From positions 1-61,052 of the forward strand of contig JAFIFY010000040.1 of assembly GCA_020831765.1 (NCBI GenBank): 61,052 bases of DNA, written 5' to 3'. The notes beneath the pieces were generated by a model, which was given only the letters and a program-made list of their open reading frames with translations, ran no database searches and was not told where the DNA came from. The translations under genes and the position numbers were made by a program. Origin of the DNA: Phycisphaeraceae bacterium. GTDB taxonomy: Bacteria > Planctomycetota > Phycisphaerae > Phycisphaerales > Phycisphaeraceae. This document shows positions 1 through 7,658 of the stretch, piece by piece; the stretch's first letter is position 1; each line of letters opens with the position of its first letter.

Positions 1-57
1 GCGGCGCAGGGGCAGCCCCTCCATGACCTGTACGAAGATGGTGCGGCCGACATACAT
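1..57 (-). CDS. IS4-family transposase, N-terminal end only (cut by window edge)
   Basis: The first 19 codons of a minus-strand gene run off the left edge of the window. The peptide MYVGRTIFVQVMEGLPLRR resembles the start of IS4-type transposases carrying a DUF4372 domain, which begin with a short 'G-x-x-V/I-F-x-Q-x-M-x-x-L-P' stretch before the catalytic DDE domain. An AGGAG ribosome binding site lies about 7 bases before the ATG at 57. The insertion sequence should extend leftwards. Its right terminal inverted repeat would lie somewhere in 58-458, but I could not recognise it. With so few residues the family call is tentative. Confidence 0.5.
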   Translation of the reverse strand, partial: MYVGRTIFVQVMEGLPLRR

Positions 58-458
58 GAGCCTCTCCTGTTGGCAAGGAAAGATCCCATGATCGGAGCAA
101 ATTCAAGTCGATGCAGGTCATGGAGGTCCGCAGGTTCCGTGTCCAAAGGCACTTAGAGCGATTTGGAGTTCAAACGTTGGGACAGTAGTGGTTGCGTAAC
201 AGAATCATGCCATCCCCTTCTTTGATCCTTTTCCAAATACCAAGGTGCGGTGCAACTGAACCATCAAGCTGATTCAGACCTGCGCTGGGCCACCCGGTGT
301 CGCGCTTCGGAAATGAATCCTCCGTTGCACTTCCCCTGATTCGAATCGTGACCCATATCCACACCATATCACATATCAGAAGACAAATCAAGTTTTTTTT
401 GACACGGCCGCTCACCGACGGCGCGGCCGAGTGACCGGCCAGACGCTACATTGACCGG
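58..458. other. Intergenic stretch between the transposase edge and trmB
   Basis: This stretch of about 400 bases is visibly more AT-rich than its surroundings, especially 355-405. It should hold the right end of the putative IS and the trmB promoter. A TTGACA-like hexamer occurs at 399-404, but no good -10 follows at the usual distance. A minus-strand 81-codon frame at 170-415 resembles no known protein and is not called. Confidence 0.5.
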
Positions 459-1124
459 ATGGCTGAGCCTTTCAAGAGTGAGAAGTTTGATGTTGGCCGG
501 GTCGGGCTGACCGAGTCGGACCTTCCTCCGTGGGAGTCCGGGCCGATCGAGTTGGATCGGTGGTTCGGGCCGGAGCGGCGCGGCAAGCGGTTCGAACTGG
601 AGATTGGATCGGGCAAGGGCACGTTTCTGGTGCAGCAGGCCGCGCTGCAGCCGGAGGTCAACTTCATCGGCATCGAGTATGCGTTCTCGATCTGGCGTTA
701 CGCGGCCGATCGGGTGCGACGCCGGGGTCTGGCTGATCGTGTCCGGCTGATCTACGCCGATGCGGCGTTCGTGATCCGAAACTACTTCGGCGATGGGGTG
801 TTCGGCTGCATTCACCTCTACTTTCCCGACCCCTGGCCCAAGGCCAGACACCACAAGCGCCGCTTCGTGCAGGAGGATAACCTTCGGGAACTGGAGCGCA
901 TCCTCGCCCCGGATGGGCGCATCCTGATCGCCACCGACCACGCCGACTACTTCGAGTGGATGAACGAGAAGATCGCTGGGGTGGGGGATGTTCTGGTACC
1001 CATGCCGTTCACGCGGCCGGCATCGGCGGGGGAAGAAGAACTGGTCGGCACCAACTTCGAACGGAAGTATCGGCGTGAGGGCCGACCGTTTTTCTCGGTG
1101 GCGCTGGAGAAGGCGCGGCGATAG
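459..1124 (+). CDS. trmB: tRNA (guanine-N7-)-methyltransferase
   Basis: This enzyme uses S-adenosylmethionine to methylate G46 in the variable loop of tRNAs in the cytoplasm. The 221-residue length is normal for bacterial TrmB. The SAM-binding loop ELEIGSGKG is at residues 47-54, followed by the acidic motif GIEY. The diagnostic FPDPWPK motif is at 122-128 and the HKRR block just after, together forming the tRNA/catalytic region. The C-terminus ends in a typical 'PFF' aromatic segment. No strong Shine-Dalgarno precedes the ATG. The last 48 bases, including the stop codon, are repeated at 3193-3240, which suggests that the 3' end of this gene was used as an integration site. The gene itself is intact. 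Confidence 0.95.
   Translation: MAEPFKSEKFDVGRVGLTESDLPPWESGPIELDRWFGPERRGKRFELEIGSGKGTFLVQQAALQPEVNFIGIEYAFSIWRYAADRVRRRGLADRVRLIYADAAFVIRNYFGDGVFGCIHLYFPDPWPKARHHKRRFVQEDNLRELERILAPDGRILIATDHADYFEWMNEKIAGVGDVLVPMPFTRPASAGEEELVGTNFERKYRREGRPFFSVALEKARR
1077..1124 (+). repeat. Direct repeat copy 1 (att-like, 3' end of trmB)
   Basis: These 48 bases match 3193-3240 at 46 of 48 positions, and the last 39 bases (1086-1124 against 3202-3240) are identical. Similarity stops exactly at the trmB stop codon. Such duplications of a target gene's 3' end are typical left by site-specific integration. Confidence 0.85.
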
Positions 1125-1266
1125 CGACAGCCATCCGGCTGGCACATTGGGAGGCGGAGGTATGGACTTCCCCACGATTGGTGGGCGCGCAGGGAGGGTT
1201 GTTCCAGACGGTTACCGGGCGGCTTGCCTTTGCTGGGGCCTGGCGGCCCGGTTGCATTCCCATTTA

Positions 1267-2208
1267 TTACGGCTTCCACGGTCCCGGCGGGTTCCAGGCC
1301 TGGTTGAAGGGCTGGTTGTCGGTGAGGGCCTTTATGACGGATGCGAGGAATTCGGCGAGGTGGGCGACGAGTCGCGGGAATTCGTCGGGCAGACCGGAGG
1401 GTCGGGCCCTGTGGTGGACGTATTCAAGGCGTTTGAGGAATGCGGCCCACTGGGTTTGCTTGTCGGGCTGGTTGGCGAAGTCGGGGGTGAGGGCCAGCGG
1501 CTGAGCGGGGATGGGCGTGCGGCGCTGGGCGAAGGTGGCGGCGACGGCCTGGGTGAGGGTTGAACCGTCGAAGGGGAAGTTGCGGGCGAGGAACCAGAGG
1601 TCGTGGAAGTCTTTCATGCGGCTGTTGAGTCGGCCGAGGCGGACCATGGCGTGCAGCTTCTCGGCGACGATGCTGGGCCGGCTGTAGCCGCGAAGGCGCG
1701 GTGCGGGCAGATCGAGCAGGACGGGGTAATCCAGTTCGACCGGGCCGGGGACGATGGGGTCGGCAAAGCCGATGTCCACGTGCAGGTCGAGTCGGGCGTT
1801 GCCGAGTCGGGTGTGGAGGTAGACGCGGACGCCGTGGTAGTCGGCTTCCTCGGTGATGCGTTCGGCGCGGATGTGGTCGGGGTCGAAGGCCAGTCCGTCG
1901 GGCTGAACGTCCTGGCGGCAGACGTCTCGGAAGGCGTCGCTGACGGCGTCGAGGTCGTTGCTCATTCGGCCGAGCAGGTCGATGTCGTGGGTGGCGCGAA
2001 AGTCGTGGCCGCGCCAGGCGGTCAGCAGCACCGCGCCTTTGAGGATGAACCGCCCGGCGTGGCGGGAGCGGGACAGGCGGTAGAGTAGTCGCTCGATGGC
2101 GTAGTACATCAGCAGGTCGTTGAAGGGTCGACCGGTCTGGCGGGCGAGGTTAAGCAGCCGCTGGTGGACGGAGTGGGCGAGGTTACGGGGGCGGGGGGCG
2201 TCGTTCAC
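1267..2208 (-). CDS. AbiEii-type nucleotidyltransferase toxin (type IV toxin-antitoxin)
   Basis: AbiEii/MenT-like toxins are nucleotidyltransferases that stop growth, and several are phage-defence effectors; MenT homologues add nucleotides to tRNA acceptor stems. The 313-residue protein has the fold's signature: a KGA segment at 57-59 (usually KGG), then R-A-T-H-D-I-D-L with the catalytic aspartates at 75 and 77. A later conserved block reads EKLHAM...R...RMKDFHDLW. It starts with GTG and overlaps the last 4 bases of the antitoxin gene upstream, so the two are translationally coupled. Whether the toxin is active cannot be judged from sequence alone, but the catalytic residues are in place. 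Confidence 0.88.
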   Translation of the reverse strand: MNDAPRPRNLAHSVHQRLLNLARQTGRPFNDLLMYYAIERLLYRLSRSRHAGRFILKGAVLLTAWRGHDFRATHDIDLLGRMSNDLDAVSDAFRDVCRQDVQPDGLAFDPDHIRAERITEEADYHGVRVYLHTRLGNARLDLHVDIGFADPIVPGPVELDYPVLLDLPAPRLRGYSRPSIVAEKLHAMVRLGRLNSRMKDFHDLWFLARNFPFDGSTLTQAVAATFAQRRTPIPAQPLALTPDFANQPDKQTQWAAFLKRLEYVHHRARPSGLPDEFPRLVAHLAEFLASVIKALTDNQPFNQAWNPPGPWKP

Positions 2209-2852
2209 AGCATGGCCTCCAGGTACGGCCGCATGATGTTGGCGACGCGGCAGATGTCGGCGTAGTGCATCAGTTCATCGACGCTGGCCTTGCGGTGGCG
2301 GCGGCAGAGGCGCAGGGCCTCGATGGCGATGTCCAGGCCGATCTTGTTGCGGTACTTGAAACAGTCGGCGACGGTCTTGGGGGTGCTGTAGACGGGCACG
2401 TCGACGCCGTCAATTGCGTGGTGCTCGACGCCCTCTCGGAAGGCCCGGCCGCTGAACCAGAAGATGCGGAGCGGCGGGTGCTGCAGCTTGGGGATATTGC
2501 CGCGCCGCTGGAGGGCGAGGTCAACCCGGTGGGGAATCTGCGTGGTGATGCCGTGGAACGACAGCGCCGAGACCATGCAGATGATGCCCTTGGGCACGGC
2601 CGAGGCGACGGCGACGAGGTCGGGCTGGGACAGGGGCGGCAGGTCGGCCAGTCGGTAGAAGCCGCGCGCGACGGTGTCGAGCCTGCCTTGGTCGCGCAGG
2701 GCGTAGAGGATTCTGGGGTGGATGCCCAGTTCGAGGGCCTGACCGGTACGCAGCATGCCTCCGTGGCGATGGAAGATCGCCAGGGCCCTGTCCTCGGCGG
2801 ATGGATTGCGTGTCGTTTTCATGGCGTGGCTGTTGGATAGATAGTACGTCAT
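2205..2852 (-). CDS. AbiEi-type antitoxin / transcriptional regulator
   Basis: The 215-residue protein matches the AbiEi antitoxin family: an N-terminal winged helix that binds the promoter for autoregulation (residues about 20-70, with a HGGMLRTGQALELGIHPRILYALRDQG-type start that I split here as HGGMLRTGQ and LRDQGRL) followed by the C-terminal antitoxin domain (STPKTVADCFKYRNKIG, then LRLCRRHRKASVDEL). It precedes and overlaps the toxin gene by 4 bases. The start at 2852 gives ten extra residues compared with an internal ATG at 2822; neither has a clear ribosome binding site, so the start is uncertain. Confidence 0.87.
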   Translation of the reverse strand: MTYYLSNSHAMKTTRNPSAEDRALAIFHRHGGMLRTGQALELGIHPRILYALRDQGRLDTVARGFYRLADLPPLSQPDLVAVASAVPKGIICMVSALSFHGITTQIPHRVDLALQRRGNIPKLQHPPLRIFWFSGRAFREGVEHHAIDGVDVPVYSTPKTVADCFKYRNKIGLDIAIEALRLCRRHRKASVDELMHYADICRVANIMRPYLEAML

Positions 2853-2924
2853 TTATCGGCATGAGCCAAGCCATTTATCCGGTCCGCGTGCCGCCCTCGC
2901 TGTTTCATTGCACATCCAGCCCGG

Positions 2925-3110
2925 GCCGCGCCGTCCTTGCTGGGGGCCATGCCGGCCAAGCTGGCGGACCTGGGGGCACGACGGGGCGTGGCCGTGGTGT
3001 GCGTGTCGCACCTGAACAGGGGCGCGGGTCGTTCGGCGGTGTACCGTGTGACCGGCTCGGCCACGTCGTCAAGCGGACAGACCAGCGTGGAACGGTACAG
3101 GTCACGCTGA
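2925..3110 (+). pseudogene. Fragment of a RepA-like AAA ATPase (replicative helicase)
   Basis: In the plus-strand frame that includes 2949, a short conserved stretch reads GVAVVCVSHLNRG followed by RSAVYRVTGS. This matches the Walker-B-proximal and following segments of RepA/DnaB-like ATPases of plasmids and phages, where the family consensus is 'VxVLLVSHLNK...ALYRVTGS'. The frame stops at 3110, no Walker A motif is found upstream, and the ATPase core is otherwise missing. It is therefore a degraded fragment between the AbiE pair and the second direct repeat, supporting a mobile origin for this interval. Confidence 0.6.
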
Positions 3111-3192
3111 TGATCTCCATGGCGAGGAAGGAGGTGCCCCGCGAGCATGAGATGTGACCCGGTTGGGGCTATTCTAAATGCGCGTTGACAAC

Positions 3193-3240
3193 GAGGGGCG
3201 GCCGTTTTTCTCGGTGGCGCTGGAGAAGGCGCGGCGATAG
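3193..3240 (+). repeat. Direct repeat copy 2 (duplicate of the trmB 3' end)
   Basis: This copy reproduces the last 15 codons and stop of trmB with only two base differences. It has no upstream coding context: an in-frame ATG at 3178 directly follows a TAA, so only a 20-residue peptide could be made. It is best explained as the far attachment site left by integration. Confidence 0.85.
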
Positions 3241-3284
3241 CTGCTTCGCTTCGGTCGGCTTCTTGGCAGGCGTTGCCATGGCCT

Positions 3285-4625
3285 TCAGATCGCCAGGACA
3301 TTGGCCGGTTTGAACGCAGGGCCCAGAACCTTGGATGGATCGACAGTCAACCAGTGCTGGAGCAGCGAGGCATAGACCGACCGGAAATCGAGTTGATGCG
3401 CCAGGTCGCCGCGCTCGAGTTTGTCGAGGCTGGGGTGCGGGCCGATGAGGCCGGGCTTGATGTGCGAGCCGAAGAGGAACACGGGGCCGGCAGCGCCGTG
3501 GTCGGTGCCTGCGCTGGCGTTTTCGCTGACGCGCCGGCCGAACTCGCTGAAGGCCATGGTGATGACGCGGTCGTGATGGCCGGTGGCGCGAAGCTCGGCA
3601 TCGAACGCCTTCATCGCCTGGGCGAACTGGCCGAGCAGGCCGTCGTGGCGTCCGGGCTGTCCGGCGTGGGTATCAAAGCCGCCCATGCCGACGTAATAGA
3701 CTCGGGTGGGCATCTGGGCTCGGATCATCGCGGCGACGGTTTGTAGATCGCGTGCCAGCGGGCTATTGGGGAAGGTGGTCGCCGCGCCGCGTGCCACGGC
3801 CTGGCGAATGCGCGCCGACTCGACGCGGGCATCGAGCGATGTTCGCTTCACGAATGCCGCCTCGTCGCCCTGAGAGGGATCGGCCCCGGCCTGATCGCGA
3901 AGGCTCGCCAGCGCCGCCAGTTCCTCGGGTGTGACCATCATGCCGTAGCTCTGGGCCATTTCCGGGTCGATGTCCTCGCCGAACCATCGAAAGAGATTGG
4001 CCTGCTCGAACGTCACGGGCCGGGCCTTGCGGCCAATGGTGGCCAGGGGCGCTTCACGGCCGAGGGCGAGCATGCCGTCGGGCGATGGTTTTTGATAGCC
4101 CGAACGCCTTGAAGCCGCCGCAGTGCTGGCGCGGGCTTTCTCATCCATCGCGCGGCCGAGCCAGCCATAGCCGTTGCGCCCAAGCGTGTCGCCAGTGTGC
4201 CAGATGTCCATGCTGGCAAAGTGCGATCGGTTGGGGTTGGGATATCCCACACCCTGAATGATCGATGCCGCGCCATTGTCCATCAATTCCATCAATGGCC
4301 GCAATCGCGGGTGAAGGCCGACCTCCTGACTCGGGCCGAGGGAGAGCACCTGGTCGCGTGCGACGGCGATGCGCGGGCGGTTGCGGTAGTAAAGCTCGTG
4401 GCGGTAGGGGATGACGGTGTTCAGGCCATCATTGCCGCCGGAAAGCTGCACGATGACCAGAACGCGCTGGTCGGGTAGCCCCGCCGCGCCCGCCACCGCG
4501 GTGGATGGGCGGCTCATGGCCAGGGCGCTTCGCTCCAGGAAGCTGGGCAGCGTCCAGGCGGTGGAGGCCAGGACCATGCCGGTCTTGAGGAACTGCCGAC
4601 GGGTGTAGGCATTGGATTCGGTCAT
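3285..4625 (-). CDS. DUF1501 family protein, Tat-exported
   Basis: DUF1501 proteins are secreted members of the alkaline-phosphatase/sulfatase-like fold, very abundant in Planctomycetota; their substrate is unknown. The 446-residue product starts with a twin-arginine leader (RRQFLKTG at about residues 9-16, then a hydrophobic stretch). Family blocks include VIVQLSGGNDGLNTVIPY, GVGYPNPNRSHF, GGFDTHAGQ and FSEFGRRVSEN, then a DHGAAGP segment near the C-terminus. I chose the ATG at 4625 because GGAG lies 9 bases upstream and it puts the RR motif near the N-terminus; an ATG at 4640 is also possible. It lies 83 bases downstream of the DUF1800 gene, the usual partner order. Confidence 0.9.
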   Translation of the reverse strand: MTESNAYTRRQFLKTGMVLASTAWTLPSFLERSALAMSRPSTAVAGAAGLPDQRVLVIVQLSGGNDGLNTVIPYRHELYYRNRPRIAVARDQVLSLGPSQEVGLHPRLRPLMELMDNGAASIIQGVGYPNPNRSHFASMDIWHTGDTLGRNGYGWLGRAMDEKARASTAAASRRSGYQKPSPDGMLALGREAPLATIGRKARPVTFEQANLFRWFGEDIDPEMAQSYGMMVTPEELAALASLRDQAGADPSQGDEAAFVKRTSLDARVESARIRQAVARGAATTFPNSPLARDLQTVAAMIRAQMPTRVYYVGMGGFDTHAGQPGRHDGLLGQFAQAMKAFDAELRATGHHDRVITMAFSEFGRRVSENASAGTDHGAAGPVFLFGSHIKPGLIGPHPSLDKLERGDLAHQLDFRSVYASLLQHWLTVDPSKVLGPAFKPANVLAI

Positions 4626-4708
4626 GGGTGGTTGCTCCATCCAGCGGGTTGCGATCGATTGGAAAAGGGGCGGGGCGGACCTTCGGGCGGCGAAGCGACG
4701 GAGTTTGT

Positions 4709-6199
4709 CTAAACCAACTGAAACTCGGGCAGGGCGGTGATCAGGATCATCAGTCGGCGAAGATGAGCCGGTGTCGGTTGCGGCCGGGTCGCGCAATAGG
4801 CTCGAAGGGCATTGAGACGATTGGCCGGCAGATTCGGGCCCGAGTTGAGCATGGCACCGAGCAGCAGCGGCAGGGCATCGGTCAGTGTCGCCGGACGCTC
4901 GCTGCCCAGGAGTGGTTGCGGATCGGCCGGGGGCAAGGCGCGGCCACGTCTGCCGATCATGCGCGGGTCACCCTCGATCAGATAAGCCGCCGTGTTCTGC
5001 CGGGCAAAGAGCGTCGAGGTGTTGATCCACGTTCGCCCGCCATCCCAGCCGCCGACGGTCGGAGGGTCAAAGAGGCGTTGGCCCATCACACCCATCTGAT
5101 TGGCGATCAGTTGCCAGTCGCGGTTGGGGGATCCGAGCGTTCGGGCAAGTCCGAAGACCAGGTGGGCCGGGCTGCGGATCATCCGCGAGCGGGTTGGTGC
5201 TTCATAGAAGGCCCGGCTGGTGAAAAGCCGGGTCAACACGGGCGTGAGATCGAAGTTCCATCGCTCCAGTTCCGCCGCGATGGCATGGATGATCGTGTTG
5301 GCCGACTCGGGCGTATCCACGGCCGGCACATCTTCAACAAAGTGGCGATAGAGCTTCCAGGCGATGTGGCGACGGCAGGCGGGCTGGGACAGCAGCAGGG
5401 GGACGAGCCGCCGGGCATTGAAGGCCTCGGTTTGGCCCAGGATCGTCTTGGGGCCGGGGTCGTGCAGTCGCGGGCGGAGCACGAATGAGTGATCATCGAT
5501 GCCGTGACCGCTCAGCGCCCGGGCGGTTTCGGCGATGTCGTGTTCGGAGTAGTTGCCTTCGCCGAGGGTGAAAAGTTCGAGCAGTTCCCGGGCCAGGTTC
5601 TCATTGGGCCGGCCGCGCACGTTGCGGTGATTGTCCAGATAACGCAGCAGGGCCGGATCGTGAAGCATGGCTTCCAGCAGCAGATCGAACCGCGGGGCGT
5701 GGCGGCGGAACAGGTGATGTTGCTGGTAGAGCATGTGACTGTCGCGGATGACACGAAAGCTGCTGGTAAAGTGCCCATGCCAGAGCAGGGCGAGGTTTTC
5801 TTCCAAAGGCCGGGGCGAACGGGCCAAGTGGGCGAGCCACCAACGTTCCAGTTGTGCTGCCTGCTGCCGATCACGCCTGCGGGCATCGTTGCGCATCATT
5901 TCAAAGCGCGTGAGGGCTTCGCGGTCGTCCTCGCGACGTGCTCGGGCCTGTTCCTGTCGCTCCTCGACGGTCAGGGGTCGGATGATGTCCGGGTCCGAGA
6001 CCATGGCCGGCAGCGAATCATCCGGGGGTAACTGGTCGAAGTGGACCAGTTCCATCACCGATCGTTCCAGCCCCTGCGTGGCGAATCGTTGGATGGTGGC
6101 TGGAGGTGCGCCAAATGCTGCGCGGCAGAGCAGGTGACGGGCATGATCACGATCAAACGAATCCACGGCCAACGGCGCAAGCGGATCAGAACGCATCAT
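4709..6199 (-). CDS. DUF1800 family protein
   Basis: DUF1800 proteins are large proteins of unknown function encoded directly before DUF1501 genes in many Planctomycetota, Bacteroidota and Proteobacteria. The roughly 496-residue product opens with HLLCRAAFGAPPATIQ, carries ERWWLAHLARSPRPLEENL and LLWHGHFTSSF, then the NENLARELLELFTLGEGNY block, and a late FDPPTVGGWDGGRTWINT segment. All of these are family hallmarks. The ATG at 6199 is preceded by GGAG at 7 bases; longer in-frame starts lack this. It is probably co-transcribed with the DUF1501 gene. No obvious signal peptide is visible. Confidence 0.9.
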   Translation of the reverse strand: MMRSDPLAPLAVDSFDRDHARHLLCRAAFGAPPATIQRFATQGLERSVMELVHFDQLPPDDSLPAMVSDPDIIRPLTVEERQEQARARREDDREALTRFEMMRNDARRRDRQQAAQLERWWLAHLARSPRPLEENLALLWHGHFTSSFRVIRDSHMLYQQHHLFRRHAPRFDLLLEAMLHDPALLRYLDNHRNVRGRPNENLARELLELFTLGEGNYSEHDIAETARALSGHGIDDHSFVLRPRLHDPGPKTILGQTEAFNARRLVPLLLSQPACRRHIAWKLYRHFVEDVPAVDTPESANTIIHAIAAELERWNFDLTPVLTRLFTSRAFYEAPTRSRMIRSPAHLVFGLARTLGSPNRDWQLIANQMGVMGQRLFDPPTVGGWDGGRTWINTSTLFARQNTAAYLIEGDPRMIGRRGRALPPADPQPLLGSERPATLTDALPLLLGAMLNSGPNLPANRLNALRAYCATRPQPTPAHLRRLMILITALPEFQLV

Positions 6200-6454
6200 G
6201 TTGTCGCTCCGAAGTGGCGGGCCGGGGCCTGTCACAGGATGGGTAACGTTTCGGCCTGATGGGGCATTGCCACGCCGCTGGATAAGCATACGCTGATCCG
6301 GCCATGGCGGTTTCAGCCGGTGGGCGGGATCGGCTTGGTACAGGCCGTGGCCCCGGGAAGCGGGCCTGCCCGGGGGGCGTTATATTCGGGCATGGGCAAT
6401 AACGGACGCCGCCCGGCGTTTCGACGTTCCCGGTCCCTTCGCATGGAGTTGTTC

Positions 6455-7585
6455 ATGAGATCTGAGTCAAGACAGCGGTCGGTCCGACGTGGCTGGGTGC
6501 GACCAAGCCTCGTCGCGGTAATGGCTTGCGTCGGCCTCTTGTTGCCGATGATGGTCGGCTGTGGGACGTCGCGGACGGTTCACGTCTCCAGCCATCCACC
6601 GGATCATCCGGCGCTGCAACTGCTTTCGGAATTTGAGCAGGACCTGGGCCATCCGCCGGTCGGTGGGGCCAATTCACCGCCGCCCAGCGAGCCGTTGCCG
6701 TTTGTCATCGACCTGGCCGAGATCGATGCGGGGGGATTCCAGATTCAAGTGCCCACGGGCCGGTATCAAGCGCCACCCGGCGGCGCTCCGAACTATCGCG
6801 TGCCCGGGCCGATCGCGGCCTTCCGAGGTCCGGATGGAGTATGGCGAGGGCGAGGCTATCTGGAGACCTACCCCCGGCTTCAGGCGTTCTCCGGGTCGCA
6901 CGAGCGGAGGGGCACGGAAACGATCGTGACGCTGGACTATCGCTTCGAGGATGACCGGCGCTATCAGGTTGAGATGGTGGTGGGCGGGGGCATGGTCCGC
7001 ATGAGCGAGCAAGCCCAACTCGGGCCTCGCAACCTGTTTGTCATGGATTTTTACTATCGCTGGCAGCCTTCGGTCGCCTTCGCCATCAACCGCACGGCCG
7101 AGCATCATGCCTTTCTGTATCTGCCTTGCTACTACGACAAACCGGAGGTGACGATCCGGCCGCCGCTGCTTATTCCCAACGATCTTGTGGATGAGGATGA
7201 AGGCATCCTGCCGCCGGATCGCCAGCCGTCGGGCGTCGCCATTCTGAGCCGTGATTCGGAGCAACGCGATATCGCCGGCTTCTGGATGCGTCAGGTGGAC
7301 CAGTGGGAGGGTCGCGACTCGATGGGGATGCAGCTCTGGCAACGCCGACAGCTTCCCGGCGAGCCGGCCAGCCGACACTTTGTCGGCCCGGAGACCAAGA
7401 GCGATTCGACCCCCAATCCCCGAACGGCCGCGATGCTCGGCCCCTCGCTCTATGAAGGTCATGTGACCGCCGAGTTCAGCCTTGGCACGGGTACGCGACA
7501 GATGGCGTTCACCGTTGTGGCCAAGCCCGAGGAGCATGATCAGATGCCCGAGCCTTTCAAGCAGCGCGCCGCCGCGCACCGTTGA
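6455..7585 (+). CDS. Secreted lipoprotein-like protein sharing a domain with the adjacent lyase
   Basis: I do not recognise a named family. The product of about 376 residues begins with a basic N-terminus, a hydrophobic stretch and MMVGCG, a plausible but imperfect lipobox, so it may be a lipoprotein. From about residue 85 it has an FQIQVPTGRY...VPGPIAAF...RGYLE...YRFEDDRRYQVEM pattern that parallels VRMPTGRV...APGPVVSI...DGYLD...YRFDDPDRNYTVDL in the next gene's product, so the two share a beta-sheet domain. The ATG at 6455 has GGAG 6 bases upstream. The next gene starts 73 bases downstream on the same strand, which suggests a joint role. Confidence 0.7.
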   Translation: MRSESRQRSVRRGWVRPSLVAVMACVGLLLPMMVGCGTSRTVHVSSHPPDHPALQLLSEFEQDLGHPPVGGANSPPPSEPLPFVIDLAEIDAGGFQIQVPTGRYQAPPGGAPNYRVPGPIAAFRGPDGVWRGRGYLETYPRLQAFSGSHERRGTETIVTLDYRFEDDRRYQVEMVVGGGMVRMSEQAQLGPRNLFVMDFYYRWQPSVAFAINRTAEHHAFLYLPCYYDKPEVTIRPPLLIPNDLVDEDEGILPPDRQPSGVAILSRDSEQRDIAGFWMRQVDQWEGRDSMGMQLWQRRQLPGEPASRHFVGPETKSDSTPNPRTAAMLGPSLYEGHVTAEFSLGTGTRQMAFTVVAKPEEHDQMPEPFKQRAAAHR

Positions 7586-7658
7586 CCATGGACTCACGAT
7601 CGTTCCATCCCGTTCCTGTGATACTTTCGCTTCAAGCCCTCTGACTGAGGATCAGCCC

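Larger units (their letters stand above)
1125..3240. mobile_element. Putative small integrated element or its remnant, flanked by trmB 3'-end repeats
   Basis: The interval between the two direct repeats carries an abiEi-abiEii toxin-antitoxin pair on the minus strand and a broken RepA-like ATPase on the plus strand. AbiE systems and RepA-type replicative ATPases are both common plasmid, phage or integrative-element cargo. The repeats at the 3' end of a housekeeping gene mark it as acquired. No integrase gene is present, so it is either decayed or was mobilised in trans. Boundaries are inferred from the repeats alone. Confidence 0.55.

Noticed and set aside
399-404. TTGACA-like -35 hexamer before trmB
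   Set aside because: No matching -10 hexamer occurs 15-19 bases downstream, so it is not called as a promoter.
170-415. 81-codon minus-strand frame upstream of trmB
   Set aside because: It has no family similarity, no ribosome binding site and lies in noncoding-looking AT-rich sequence; it is probably part of the IS edge or spacer.
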